The position numbers and the translations under genes are program-made. A DNA stretch of 35,643 nt from an uncultured Myxococcales bacterium (GTDB lineage: Bacteria > Myxococcota_A > Polyangia > Nannocystales > Nannocystaceae), in NCBI GenBank assembly GCA_902826865.1, contig CADEGN010000054.1:1-35643 (forward strand). The letters are read 5' to 3'. This document shows positions 18,196 to 25,882 of the stretch, one piece after another; position 1 is the first letter of the stretch, and the number at the start of each line of letters is the position of its first letter. The notes beneath the pieces are model-generated. The model had not been told where the DNA came from. It saw only the letters and a list, made by a program, of their open reading frames with translations, and did not search any database.

Positions 18196-18428
18196 TATCG
18201 CCTCTTGTCGATCGCGGCGGCGAGCTGGACAAACGTCCGCACACCCTGAAGTTCGTAGTCGGGGATCTCGACGTCGAACTCGAGCTCGAGCTCGCTCATC
18301 AGCTCGACCGCCTGAAAGCTGTCGATGCCGAGTTTCTCGAACACGTCATCTTCGGGCTTCACAGCCAGTGGATCGGCGTTGTAGCGCTTACACGCGAGTT
18401 GAATCAACCGTTCAAGACTTCCACTCAT
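18195..18428 (-). CDS. Acyl carrier protein
   Basis: 77 residues, the usual size. The attachment site for 4'-phosphopantetheine is Ser37 in L-G-I-D-S-F-Q-A-V-E-L. It is acidic, with four predicted helices. It differs from the housekeeping carrier by S-F-Q instead of the common S-L-D after Gly-Ile/Ala-Asp, so it is probably a dedicated carrier. It starts 17 bases after the crotonase stop and overlaps the ligase start by TAATG, which argues that these proteins act on the same acyl chain. Confidence 0.93.
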   Translation of the reverse strand: MSGSLERLIQLACKRYNADPLAVKPEDDVFEKLGIDSFQAVELMSELELEFDVEIPDYELQGVRTFVQLAAAIDKRR

Positions 18429-18445
18429 GTCGTTCTCGTTGCCGG

Positions 18446-19225
18446 TCAGGGCAGGTAGGGCCGCAAATCGTCGCTCTCGACGAACTTGCGCAGGGCCTCG
18501 CGCATCACCGGCCGCTGGGCCAGGCGGATGAAGTGACGCTTCTCTTCGTCAAGCTCGGCCCGCGGTAGCGGCTTCATGAAGCGCTTCGTCGTGGCGAGAG
18601 CATCACGATCAAACTTGGTGGCCTGCCTCGCCATCGTACGGGCAGCCACGATGCCCTCACCCGTCGGAACCATCTGGCTGACTAGCCCGGCAGCCATGGC
18701 CTTCTTAGCGTTGATGCTGCGACCGGTGAGTAGAAGATCGCGAACGATGGCGTTGGATACGTCGCGGCGCAAGCGTGGGATCCCACCAAAGCCGGGCAAG
18801 ATCCCAAGTCGGAGCTCGGGGAAGCAGAATCTCGCGGACCGCTCGGCGATGAGCACGTCGCACGTGAGCGCGAGCTCGAAGCCTCCGCCGAAGCACACGC
18901 CGTGAACCACGCCGATCGTGGTCAGCGGCAGCGTGTCGAGGGCGTCCATGACGTTGTGAATCCGATCGACAAAATCGGTAAGCTGCGCAGCTCGAGCGTC
19001 GTCCTCTACGGTCAGCAACCCGCGGTAGAGCTCGCGAAGGTCGGCACCGGCGGAGAAGCCCCCACGGACGTCGCTGCGAATGATTACCGCGGCGATACGA
19101 TCGACCTCGAGCTCGGCGAGGAACCGCTCGAGATCGGCGAGCATCGTTGTCCCGATCTCGTTGCAGGGCTCACACGCGAGGACTAGCTCGCAGACGCCGT
19201 CGTCGTGGATCCAGTGGACACCCAT
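18446..19225 (-). CDS. Enoyl-CoA hydratase/isomerase (crotonase) family protein
   Basis: 259 residues from the ATG at 19225, the usual size. Earlier in-frame starts exist up to 19333, but the ATG at 19249 is itself part of a TGCTATGCT promoter-like element, which favours 19225. The oxyanion-hole segments G-G-F-S-A-G-A-D-L and G-V-C-F-G-G-G-F-E are present, and both acidic residues of classical hydratases are kept (Glu117 and Glu137, 20 apart), so hydration of a trans-2-enoyl thioester is likely. Placed first before a dedicated carrier protein and acyl ligase, it may modify a carrier-bound chain instead of a CoA ester. Confidence 0.9.
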   Translation of the reverse strand: MGVHWIHDDGVCELVLACEPCNEIGTTMLADLERFLAELEVDRIAAVIIRSDVRGGFSAGADLRELYRGLLTVEDDARAAQLTDFVDRIHNVMDALDTLPLTTIGVVHGVCFGGGFELALTCDVLIAERSARFCFPELRLGILPGFGGIPRLRRDVSNAIVRDLLLTGRSINAKKAMAAGLVSQMVPTGEGIVAARTMARQATKFDRDALATTKRFMKPLPRAELDEEKRHFIRLAQRPVMREALRKFVESDDLRPYLP

Positions 19226-19244
19226 AGGCGGCAAAACCGGGCGG

Positions 19245-19253
19245 AGCATAGCA
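19245..19253 (-). promoter_or_regulatory. Extended -10 (TGCTATGCT) of the crotonase-ACP-ligase-kinase operon
   Basis: On the minus strand TGCTATGCT is followed by CCGCCC and, 19 bases after the hexamer, the ATG at 19225. It predicts a leader of about 12 bases. The preceding synthetase gene ends 123 bases upstream of that start, so this operon probably has its own promoter. Confidence 0.45.
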
Positions 19254-19348
19254 GGCGTGCCACGCCCGCGAGGGCCGCGAAACCGCGCAGTCGGCTGCGC
19301 ACTACGGCCAAGCTCACATCCCGAGGCGACCACGCGATTCGCACGTGT

Positions 19349-21019
19349 TTAGGCCCGGGCAGCCGCGACGTCGGCTTTCCGCTCGGTCTTGGCCGCCTCG
19401 TATGCGGCGTCGATCGCCGGCTTGAAGTGAGCCTCGATCCGAGCCCTGCGCAGCTTCTGGTTCGCGGTCAACATGCCGTTTTCCACGCTAAATGCCTCGT
19501 CGACGAGGATCGCCCGACGTATCCGCCGGTAGGCCGGCAGATCAGCGTTGACGAGCTCAAGTGCGCGATCGACGGCCTCACGCTTCGGCGTCCCGGGAAT
19601 CACGATCGCGATGAACGGCCGCGCGTGCCCAACAACGACGCACTGCGTCACCTCTGGACAGGCAACCAGAAACTTCTCCTCGAGCGGCTCCGGGGCGATG
19701 TTGTGGCCCGACTCGGGCACGATGAGGTTCTTGATTCGGCCGATGATTTGGATGTTGCCGTCCTTGATCTCGACTTGATCCCCGGTGTGAAACCACCCAT
19801 CTTGCATGACCTTGGCGGTCTCGTCGGGCTTCTTCCAGTACCCCGCGAAGATGTTCTCGCCGCGGACGAGTAGCTCGCCCTCCTCGGAAATCCTCGTCTC
19901 GATCCCTCCAAGCGCGACGCCGACCCGGCCGGGAACCACGCAGTCGGGCTCGTCGAGCGAGACGATCCCGGTTGTCTCGGTCAGGCCGTAGGCCTGATAC
20001 ACCGGAATCCCGAGCATCTGAAACCACCTCTGCGTGTCCTCAGCAAGCGGTGCGGAACCGGAGATGAGAAACTCCAGGTTCTCGCCGATCGTCCTCTTGA
20101 TCTTGGCGAACACGACCCGCTCCGCCAGGCCGAGCGTGGCGCGATCGAGGAAGCCGGCGGTGTGCGATGTGACCGCACGATATGCTTCGATCCCGCGCTC
20201 GTAGAGGCTCTCCGCAAGACCGCCGCGGTCCTTGATCTTCGCTCCGACACCGGTCTTGATCCGCTCGAGCACGGCCGGCACGTTGAGGAAGTAGTGGGGT
20301 TTGGCTGCAGCCATCTCGACGACCAACTGGGTGAGGTCGGTCGACAACATGATGGGGTTCGGACGCGAAAGCTGCGTCCAGAGCATCATGCGTGAAGCGG
20401 CGAAGCACAGGGGTAGGAAGTGGAAGACACGATCGACGCGGTCGTGCTTGCCTGCGACCTGCGCGAGCCGCTCGATCGTCCTGGGAATCATGAAGTCAAG
20501 GTTGGCGCGCGAGAGCACCACACCCTTCGGTTCGCCGGAGGTCCCCGACGTATAGATGATCGCGACAGGGTCAGGACCGGCGATGGGGTGGATCCCGCCG
20601 TTACTCGGCTCGGCCTCGAAGACCTCGTCGAACACCGCGATACGACCGTGTTCGGGCCAGGCCGCCGCGATGCTATCGGCGAGCTCGCGCGTGGCCGCCA
20701 CCAGCAGCTTCGGCTCGGCGTTGCGCAGCATGACCGCCAGATCCTTGGGCTCCTGCTTGTCGTAGAGCGGAACAACGATCGCCCCGTGGGCCAAGATCGC
20801 CAGATCGGTGGCGACCCACTTCGCCGAGTTGGGCGCGAGCAGTGCGACGCGGTCGCCCGGTTGGATCCCCGCCGCAGCGACGAACCCGCGGGCGCGCGCG
20901 ATCAGGCCGACCATCGCGCGACCGTCATGGGCGACGAGCTCGCGTCCATGGACCTCGACGAGCTCAGCTCGATTCGGGGAGTTCTGGAAGTTGTCGAAGA
21001 TGCGCTCGAGGAAATGCAT
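19349..21019 (-). CDS. Long-chain fatty acyl-CoA synthetase (FadD15-like)
   Basis: 556 residues, ANL superfamily. The phosphate loop Y-T-S-G-T-S-G-E-P-K-G is at 156-166, Y-G-L-T-E at 344-348, H-T-G-D at 411-414, then I-G-R-I-K-N-L-I-V hinge motif and a C-terminal N-Q-K-L-R-R. The large insertion before residue 310 with the K-I-K-R-T-I-G-E-N segment is typical of long-chain AMP-dependent synthetases of the FadD15/FAA1 type. It converts free fatty acids to acyl-CoA. The gene stands just upstream of the crotonase operon with a 123-base gap and likely supplies it, but has a separate promoter-like element. Confidence 0.93.
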   Translation of the reverse strand: MHFLERIFDNFQNSPNRAELVEVHGRELVAHDGRAMVGLIARARGFVAAAGIQPGDRVALLAPNSAKWVATDLAILAHGAIVVPLYDKQEPKDLAVMLRNAEPKLLVAATRELADSIAAAWPEHGRIAVFDEVFEAEPSNGGIHPIAGPDPVAIIYTSGTSGEPKGVVLSRANLDFMIPRTIERLAQVAGKHDRVDRVFHFLPLCFAASRMMLWTQLSRPNPIMLSTDLTQLVVEMAAAKPHYFLNVPAVLERIKTGVGAKIKDRGGLAESLYERGIEAYRAVTSHTAGFLDRATLGLAERVVFAKIKRTIGENLEFLISGSAPLAEDTQRWFQMLGIPVYQAYGLTETTGIVSLDEPDCVVPGRVGVALGGIETRISEEGELLVRGENIFAGYWKKPDETAKVMQDGWFHTGDQVEIKDGNIQIIGRIKNLIVPESGHNIAPEPLEEKFLVACPEVTQCVVVGHARPFIAIVIPGTPKREAVDRALELVNADLPAYRRIRRAILVDEAFSVENGMLTANQKLRRARIEAHFKPAIDAAYEAAKTERKADVAAARA

Positions 21020-21060
21020 GGCGACGCCGCGGGCGCCCAGGGGTCGGCGCCGCGGGGCGG

Positions 21061-21066
21061 AGCATA
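21061..21066 (-). promoter_or_regulatory. -10-like TATGCT of the long-chain acyl-CoA synthetase gene
   Basis: On the minus strand TATGCT followed by CCGCCC lies 41 bases before the ATG at 21019. The 12-base string is identical to that before the crotonase gene, which supports a shared promoter type. Confidence 0.4.
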
Positions 21067-21228
21067 CCCAGGCGCAGCCGAACGGTTGCGAGGCCGGCTG
21101 TGATGCGCGTTATCGGGGCCCCAACCGACCCCGGCGTGCAGCCGCGGGCGTAAGGGCGGGAACAGCCGGGTCCTCGTCGCGGTGCGCGCGCTGCCTGACC
21201 GAAGGCCGTCCTCCGGCCCACGCTTCGC

Positions 21229-21251
21229 GTGCCCGGGTCGCCCCCGGGCAC
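21229..21251. terminator. Hairpin after the short CDC-like gene
   Basis: A perfect 9-bp stem (GTGCCCGGG with CCCGGGCAC) and a 5-base loop begin about 10 bases past the stop of the minus-strand gene at 21262-22500. No T-run follows, so it is a candidate terminator or 3' stabiliser only. Confidence 0.45.
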
Positions 21252-21261
21252 ACGCGGCTCG

Positions 21262-22500
21262 TCAGTGGCACTTGGTTTCGGGGTACACCGCCGTGAGCGA
21301 GAGTCGAACGCCGGCGTTGTCGACATACGCGAGCTTGTACGCGATAGGTGCGCCCGGCGAGTCCTTGGAGTAGTTGCCGCCCTCGGTAATGTAAGCCATC
21401 AGCTCCTCAACCCCGAGGATCGTGGAAACAGCAGCCTCGGCATCTCCGCCTAGCACCGCAGCTGTGATCTTAGAGGCACTCAGCGTCTCTTGGGCTTCGA
21501 AGTCTCCCTCGATCTCGGCGACCCCGCTGACCGCAGCGTCGACGGCTGCGACGATGGCCTCCAACGATGAGTCCGTCTCGAGGGCGAAGAGCACCCGTCG
21601 GCCGAACGAGATCGACTGGACATACATCGGCGGGTTGCCAAACGGCGCCGCGAGCTGGACGTCCTGGAGGGTCACCTCCGGCGCCAACAAGTCGGCGGGT
21701 CGCGCTGGGGCGTCGACGTCGATCGTGTAGTAGGTCTGGGTGAAGTCGAACAAGAACCGGTTGCTGAACTCACTTTCGTCGAAACCGAACAACGCGTCGA
21801 GATCGACCACCCCCGACCAGTCGACCGAGGCACCGACGAGAACGGACAGGTGCGAGCGGCTCTCCACGGTGTGGATCTCGTAGGCGATCTGGGCCGGCGT
21901 GGCGCCGCCGTTCAGCCCCTCGGCGAGGATCTGATTGCGGGCGGCTCGAAATGAGGACAAAGAGGGTGACTGGAGCGTCGCGGCCGGAGAGGCCTCGAGA
22001 TGCTCGAGCGAGATGCTGAAGGTCACCGGCGCCCGCTCCAAGCCGATCGACGAAAGAAATCCGTTTGCCACCTGCGCGCCGCTAACGATCTCACCCGGCC
22101 ACAGGGCCGGAGAGTCGGGCTGGACGGCGAGGAATTGATCGAGCTGACTTGTCTCGGAGTAGTAGACCTGCTCGCAGATGAGGTTGCCCTCGGCCCACGG
22201 ATCGGGACACTCGTAGACGGTGTCATCGCACTCGATCACGTGCTTGGGTTGCGGGTCATCGATGATGACGTGATCGAGTTGAAGCAGATACGAATTGATG
22301 GCGTCGGACTGATCTGGCGTCCCGGTGCTGCCGTCGTCGTCGCTGCTGCTTTCGCCGGCCCCAGTGCTGGTGTCGGCCGGCTCTCCCGAGCTGCTCTCCT
22401 CGGCCCCGGCATCAGGTTCAATAGCTCCCCGAGAGCCGCCATCGCCGCCGCAGGCGGCGATGAGAATCACGATCATGGGCGAGATGGAAGTCCGTGTCAT
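21262..22500 (-). CDS. Short CDC-like (CDCL) pore-forming lipoprotein, lacks domain 4
   Basis: 412 residues from the ATG at 22500, which has GAGGGGAA upstream; the open frame extends to 22587 without a signal. Lipobox I-L-I-A-A-C, acylated Cys17 with Gly next, then an acidic Ser-rich linker to about residue 65. From about 70 to the end it follows the thiol-activated cytolysin core: A-L-W-P-G-E-I-V (132-139), S-H-L-S...L-F-G-F through F-T-Q-T-Y-Y-T-I-D-V-D (216-263; first membrane hairpin and next strand), Y-V-Q-S-I-S-F-G-R-R (293-302), a second hairpin region ending T-A-A-V-L-G-G-D (346-353), and S-P-G-A-P-I-A-Y-K-L (381-390). The protein stops at the family's T-D-Y-I-E-T position, so domain 4 is missing. 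Starts 11 bases after the long paralogue. Homology is by pattern; pore formation is inferred. Confidence 0.85.
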   Translation of the reverse strand: MTRTSISPMIVILIAACGGDGGSRGAIEPDAGAEESSSGEPADTSTGAGESSSDDDGSTGTPDQSDAINSYLLQLDHVIIDDPQPKHVIECDDTVYECPDPWAEGNLICEQVYYSETSQLDQFLAVQPDSPALWPGEIVSGAQVANGFLSSIGLERAPVTFSISLEHLEASPAATLQSPSLSSFRAARNQILAEGLNGGATPAQIAYEIHTVESRSHLSVLVGASVDWSGVVDLDALFGFDESEFSNRFLFDFTQTYYTIDVDAPARPADLLAPEVTLQDVQLAAPFGNPPMYVQSISFGRRVLFALETDSSLEAIVAAVDAAVSGVAEIEGDFEAQETLSASKITAAVLGGDAEAAVSTILGVEELMAYITEGGNYSKDSPGAPIAYKLAYVDNAGVRLSLTAVYPETKCH

Positions 22501-22511
22501 TGTTGTTCCCC

Positions 22512-24182
22512 TCAGTCCACCGAGACCCGCACGGTGGCAAGCACCGATCCCTGGTCGTTGAAGTCGAGCACGTGATCGCCGGCCCATCCGTTCGACAGCT
22601 TCAACGGGCCCAGCGTTGTTTCGCCGAAGCTGTCATCGTCGCAGAACCAGCAGTCGTCGTAGTCGCCGAGCCAACCGCGGATGCACAGGGCGTTTTCCGG
22701 TGCGACCTGGAAGTCGTAGACGGTTTTCACAACTGGCGTGGTCGGGACCCACATCCCCCAGACGTCCTGCGGTCCGTCGCTGCTGCGATCGAACAACATC
22801 TGCCAGCCCGGTGCATTCGTCCGGCACGGATTGTTCTCGCCGGGAGGCGCGATCCGGAACATGATATGCCCGTACACGTTGACTCCCGCTCCATCGTCGT
22901 TGCCGCCCTGGTAGTCGAGACGAGCAAGCTGGGCGGACACGTCGACGTAGTTGTCGTAGCACTGCCGCTCGCTGTAGTCGGTGGTGAAGGCGAACTCGAC
23001 GCCGCTGTTGTCGAGGTACGCAAGCTTGTACGCAATCGGTGCCCCGGGGGAGTCCTTGGAGTAGTCGCCGCCATCGAGCAGGAACTGGTACAGACCGTCG
23101 ACGCCTAATACCGTCTTGACCGCGTCCGCGCCCGCGCCGCCGAGCACCATCGCCGAGATCTTCGATTGCTCAAGAACCTCCCGGGTCTCGATATCGAGGT
23201 CGATGCCGCCCCCGAAGAGCAGCCCATCGAAGCTGGCTTCGAGCGCGAATCGGATCTCTTCCTCTGAACGGTAGCTCTCGAGCGAGAAGATCACTCGGCG
23301 ACCATAGGTGATCGACTGCACGTACATCGGCGGGTTATCGACACCCGTGTACGTCTCGAGCTGCTCGACGTCGACATCGTCGGTGAAGAAATCCGCCGGT
23401 AGCCCCGGGATGTCGACGTCGATCGTGTAGTACGCCTGGGTGAATTCGATCAGCACCTTGGTCGAGCTGTTGCTCTCGGCGAACCCGAACATCGCGGCCA
23501 CGCTGTAAATCCCAGCCCAGTCGAGCGAAGCGCCGACGTCGACGGCAACCTGGCTCTCCTCGAAGACTCGGGAAATCTCGTAGGAAATCTGGGCAGGCAC
23601 CGCACCGTCGACACCGGCCGCGAGGATCTCGTTGCGCTGCTCGCGGAAGCTCGAAAGCGATGGCGACTGCATCACCCCCACGGGCGACCCCTGGAGATTC
23701 TCCAGCGAAACCGAGAACGTCATCGGCGCACGTGGCAGGCCGATCGGAGTGAGAAGGCCTTGGCGAGCGTCGTCACCCTGGACAACGTTGCCCGGCCACA
23801 GCGTGGCCGAGTTGGGCTGGAAGGCGACGAAGTCCTGCGCGTGCACCGTCTCGCTGTAGTGCACGTAGTTGCAGAACTCCTGGCCCTCTTGTCCGTCGGA
23901 GGGGCACGCGCCTAGGCACGCCGTCTGTGTCTTTGGCAGGGCGTCCTCAACCGCGTAGTGACCGAGGGCGAAGACGTACTCACTGACATCGTCAAGCTCG
24001 ATGCCGGTCGTGCCCGATTCAAGCTCGTCGCCGCCGCTCAACTCGCTCGACCCACCCTCGTCGCTGCTGCCGCCGCCGTCGCCAAGGGCCACGCCGGTGT
24101 TCGCCCCCCGCCCGGTGGGATCGCCGCACGCCGCCGCCAAGCCGATTGCGAAGATTCCAGCTGCTTTGGTGCCTGTTCCCAT
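22512..24182 (-). CDS. Long CDC-like (CDCL) pore-forming lipoprotein with non-canonical C-domain
   Basis: 556 residues from the ATG at 24182, preceded by AAGGGGGGGG. Lipobox L-A-A-A-C, acylated Cys19 followed by Gly. Linker to about 65, then the cytolysin core: T-L-W-P-G-N-V-V-Q-G (127-136), L-I-E-F-T-Q-A-Y-Y-T-I-D-V-D (244-257), Y-V-Q-S-I-T-Y-G-R-R (287-296), S-A-M-V-L-G-G (343-349) and S-P-G-A-P-I-A-Y-K-L (378-387). Unlike its neighbour it continues past T-D-Y-S-E (401-405) with about 150 residues in the place of domain 4. That part is beta-rich with a Trp/Asp/Cys patch (500-518), but has no E-C-T-G-L-A-W-E-W-W-R-type undecapeptide, so cholesterol binding is not expected. It is the first gene of a two-gene operon and paralogous to the short protein across the core. 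Confidence 0.88.
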   Translation of the reverse strand: MGTGTKAAGIFAIGLAAACGDPTGRGANTGVALGDGGGSSDEGGSSELSGGDELESGTTGIELDDVSEYVFALGHYAVEDALPKTQTACLGACPSDGQEGQEFCNYVHYSETVHAQDFVAFQPNSATLWPGNVVQGDDARQGLLTPIGLPRAPMTFSVSLENLQGSPVGVMQSPSLSSFREQRNEILAAGVDGAVPAQISYEISRVFEESQVAVDVGASLDWAGIYSVAAMFGFAESNSSTKVLIEFTQAYYTIDVDIPGLPADFFTDDVDVEQLETYTGVDNPPMYVQSITYGRRVIFSLESYRSEEEIRFALEASFDGLLFGGGIDLDIETREVLEQSKISAMVLGGAGADAVKTVLGVDGLYQFLLDGGDYSKDSPGAPIAYKLAYLDNSGVEFAFTTDYSERQCYDNYVDVSAQLARLDYQGGNDDGAGVNVYGHIMFRIAPPGENNPCRTNAPGWQMLFDRSSDGPQDVWGMWVPTTPVVKTVYDFQVAPENALCIRGWLGDYDDCWFCDDDSFGETTLGPLKLSNGWAGDHVLDFNDQGSVLATVRVSVD

Positions 24183-24238
24183 GTCCCCCCCCTTGCCACC
24201 GGCCGCGCCCCGCGGCGGGTGACCCATCTCATCTGACC

Positions 24239-24291
24239 GCAATAAGAGTCACCTTTCCGGGCGTTACTTCACAAAAATTCGCGGGTGGTGA
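24239..24291 (-). promoter_or_regulatory. AT-richer island upstream of the CDC-like pair
   Basis: The minus strand here holds AATTTTTGTGA (24291-24281 region) and CTCTTATTGC (24247-24238 region), far richer in A/T than the surrounding DNA, 57-109 bases before the ATG at 24182. A promoter for the pair is likely to be here. I cannot fix exact -35 and -10 boxes. Confidence 0.35.
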
Positions 24292-24347
24292 ACCGCGATC
24301 CGAGGCGCGTCACTCCAATACAAGCGCACTTGGATTCCCGGCTCGGG

Positions 24348-24366
24348 CCGCACCTTCAGGGTGCGG
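24348..24366. terminator. Hairpin after the pyruvyl transferase-family gene
   Basis: CCGCACC and GGTGCGG form a 7-bp perfect stem with a 5-base loop, 68 bases beyond the stop of the minus-strand gene at 24434-25882. No T-run follows on the minus strand. A candidate 3' end separating that operon from the CDC-like pair. Confidence 0.35.
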
Positions 24367-24433
24367 TCTTGGGGAGTCTCTCACTCGAAACGAAACCGCG
24401 GCGCAGCGCGCTCGCGACACGCTCGAGTAAGCG

Positions 24434-25882
24434 TCATCCGTAGCGTTCGAGCAGGCCTTGGAGCACGGGCTCCATCGCAGGCAAGTGGGCCTGCCAGGTC
24501 CGCGGCAGATCGCGGCGCGGGAACTCGGGATACACGCGAACGACCTCGTCCATGAAGTCGATCCCCATGCCGCCCATCAGCGCGAGCTGACGCGGCACGG
24601 CGCGACCGATGTCATCACGGATCTGCTCGCGATCGCGCGCGAGGGTCTCGAGCACGTTGACGACCTTGTCGGCGAGCCCGTCCTCGTCGACCTCGAGGAA
24701 CAGGTGCGGGTGACCGCGATCGTTCATCAGGTTGCGGATTCGCTCGTCCATGGTGATCCCCGCCGAAGCGACGAGGCCGGGCATGGACGTCACGACCGCA
24801 TGGAACCTCGAACTGAGCATCCATGTGCAGTTGCGCAGGACGCTCACCATCTCGAACATGTTTGTGCGGCCGCTCGCGATGATCGGCGCCCCGGTGGCCA
24901 AGCGCGGGGCTAGGTCGTCGCAGGCGTGCTCGTCGAGCTGCTCCATCGCCACCAGAACCGGAAAACAGGGTCGCCGGCTGCAGAAGTGGTTAACCCCAGC
25001 GGCGATCGCGTCCAAGTAGTTGTCGTACTTGGCCTTGGCCTCGGGTGAACTGTGATGGAAGTAGATCGATTGGTAGTGCTCGTCCCGGTACTGTCCGACG
25101 AGGCGCATCGCCGCGGCCTTGGCGATGTCCGGCCTCACCGGCCACCAAAACGGGTTGATCGGGCAGACCACCAAGATGGGCGTCTTGCCGTCCCATCCGG
25201 CTTGGCGCAAACGCTCCGCCCCCTGCGGCAGCGGTGCTGGCTCGAACGTCCAGGCCGTATCGGCGCCGCCCTTTGTGCGGATACCAAGCCGGCCGAGCAC
25301 CTCACGCGACGGCTCGTTACGACACAACACTAGCGAGTTGCGGCAGTGCTTCTTCACGAAGTCGCGCAGCGCCGGCGTCATGTTGCCGGCTTCGGCGCCA
25401 TAACCGACGCTGAGCTTGCCCTCGGCGTTGGCAATGCCCAGCGCGCCCGCCATCATCACCGACAGCGCGCTGGCGAACTTCGACTTGAACATTGACCCTT
25501 CGCACGCGATGACACCGTGATGCTTCGGGCACTCGTCGTGGAGAAACTTGGGGAACACAACCGGTAGCCCAACCTGGCGCACCGTGCGGAAGTAGCCTGC
25601 GGTCAGCTCGGGATCGACCGTCATGATGGTCAACTCCGCGACCTCGTCGCCGACGACGTGGCGGATCTGGCGGATCATCTCCTCCACGCGCACGTCAGCA
25701 CCGGTGTTGCGCGTACCGACGTAGCCCGCAAACAGAAGCTTGAGCGGCTTACCCGGCTTCCACACGTTTTGCCGAACATCGAGCGCGCGCTCTACCGCCA
25801 CGGCCTCGATGAAGCCGGCCATGATCTCCTGTAGCACGCGATCGGGGTCGAACGCGTCCTTGATCCGCGACAGCAGTCCCAT
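24434..25882 (-). CDS. Polysaccharide pyruvyl transferase-family protein
   Basis: 482 residues from the ATG at 25882, which overlaps the stop of the preceding SDR gene (TGATG), so translation is coupled. The N-domain begins with F-A-G-Y-V-G-T-R-N-T-G-A-D at about 51-63, the entry motif of the PS_pyruv_trans family, and S-S-R-F-H-A-V-V in the C-terminal half is the typical acceptor/phosphoenolpyruvate-site histidine region. Members add pyruvate ketals to surface sugars or belong to related GT-B-like transferases. About 100 residues longer than the simplest members. The operon partners act on lipid thioesters, so the acceptor may be a glycolipid; this is inference. Confidence 0.83.
   Translation of the reverse strand: MGLLSRIKDAFDPDRVLQEIMAGFIEAVAVERALDVRQNVWKPGKPLKLLFAGYVGTRNTGADVRVEEMIRQIRHVVGDEVAELTIMTVDPELTAGYFRTVRQVGLPVVFPKFLHDECPKHHGVIACEGSMFKSKFASALSVMMAGALGIANAEGKLSVGYGAEAGNMTPALRDFVKKHCRNSLVLCRNEPSREVLGRLGIRTKGGADTAWTFEPAPLPQGAERLRQAGWDGKTPILVVCPINPFWWPVRPDIAKAAAMRLVGQYRDEHYQSIYFHHSSPEAKAKYDNYLDAIAAGVNHFCSRRPCFPVLVAMEQLDEHACDDLAPRLATGAPIIASGRTNMFEMVSVLRNCTWMLSSRFHAVVTSMPGLVASAGITMDERIRNLMNDRGHPHLFLEVDEDGLADKVVNVLETLARDREQIRDDIGRAVPRQLALMGGMGIDFMDEVVRVYPEFPRRDLPRTWQAHLPAMEPVLQGLLERYG

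Noticed and set aside
19245..19265. TGGCACG near the crotonase promoter, as a sigma-54 site
   Set aside because: The -12 part does not match TTGCA/T at the required spacing; the overlapping extended -10 explains the site better.
16480..21019. The two AMP-forming ligases as a recent duplication
   Set aside because: They share only superfamily motifs and differ in insertions and C-termini, so they belong to different subfamilies.
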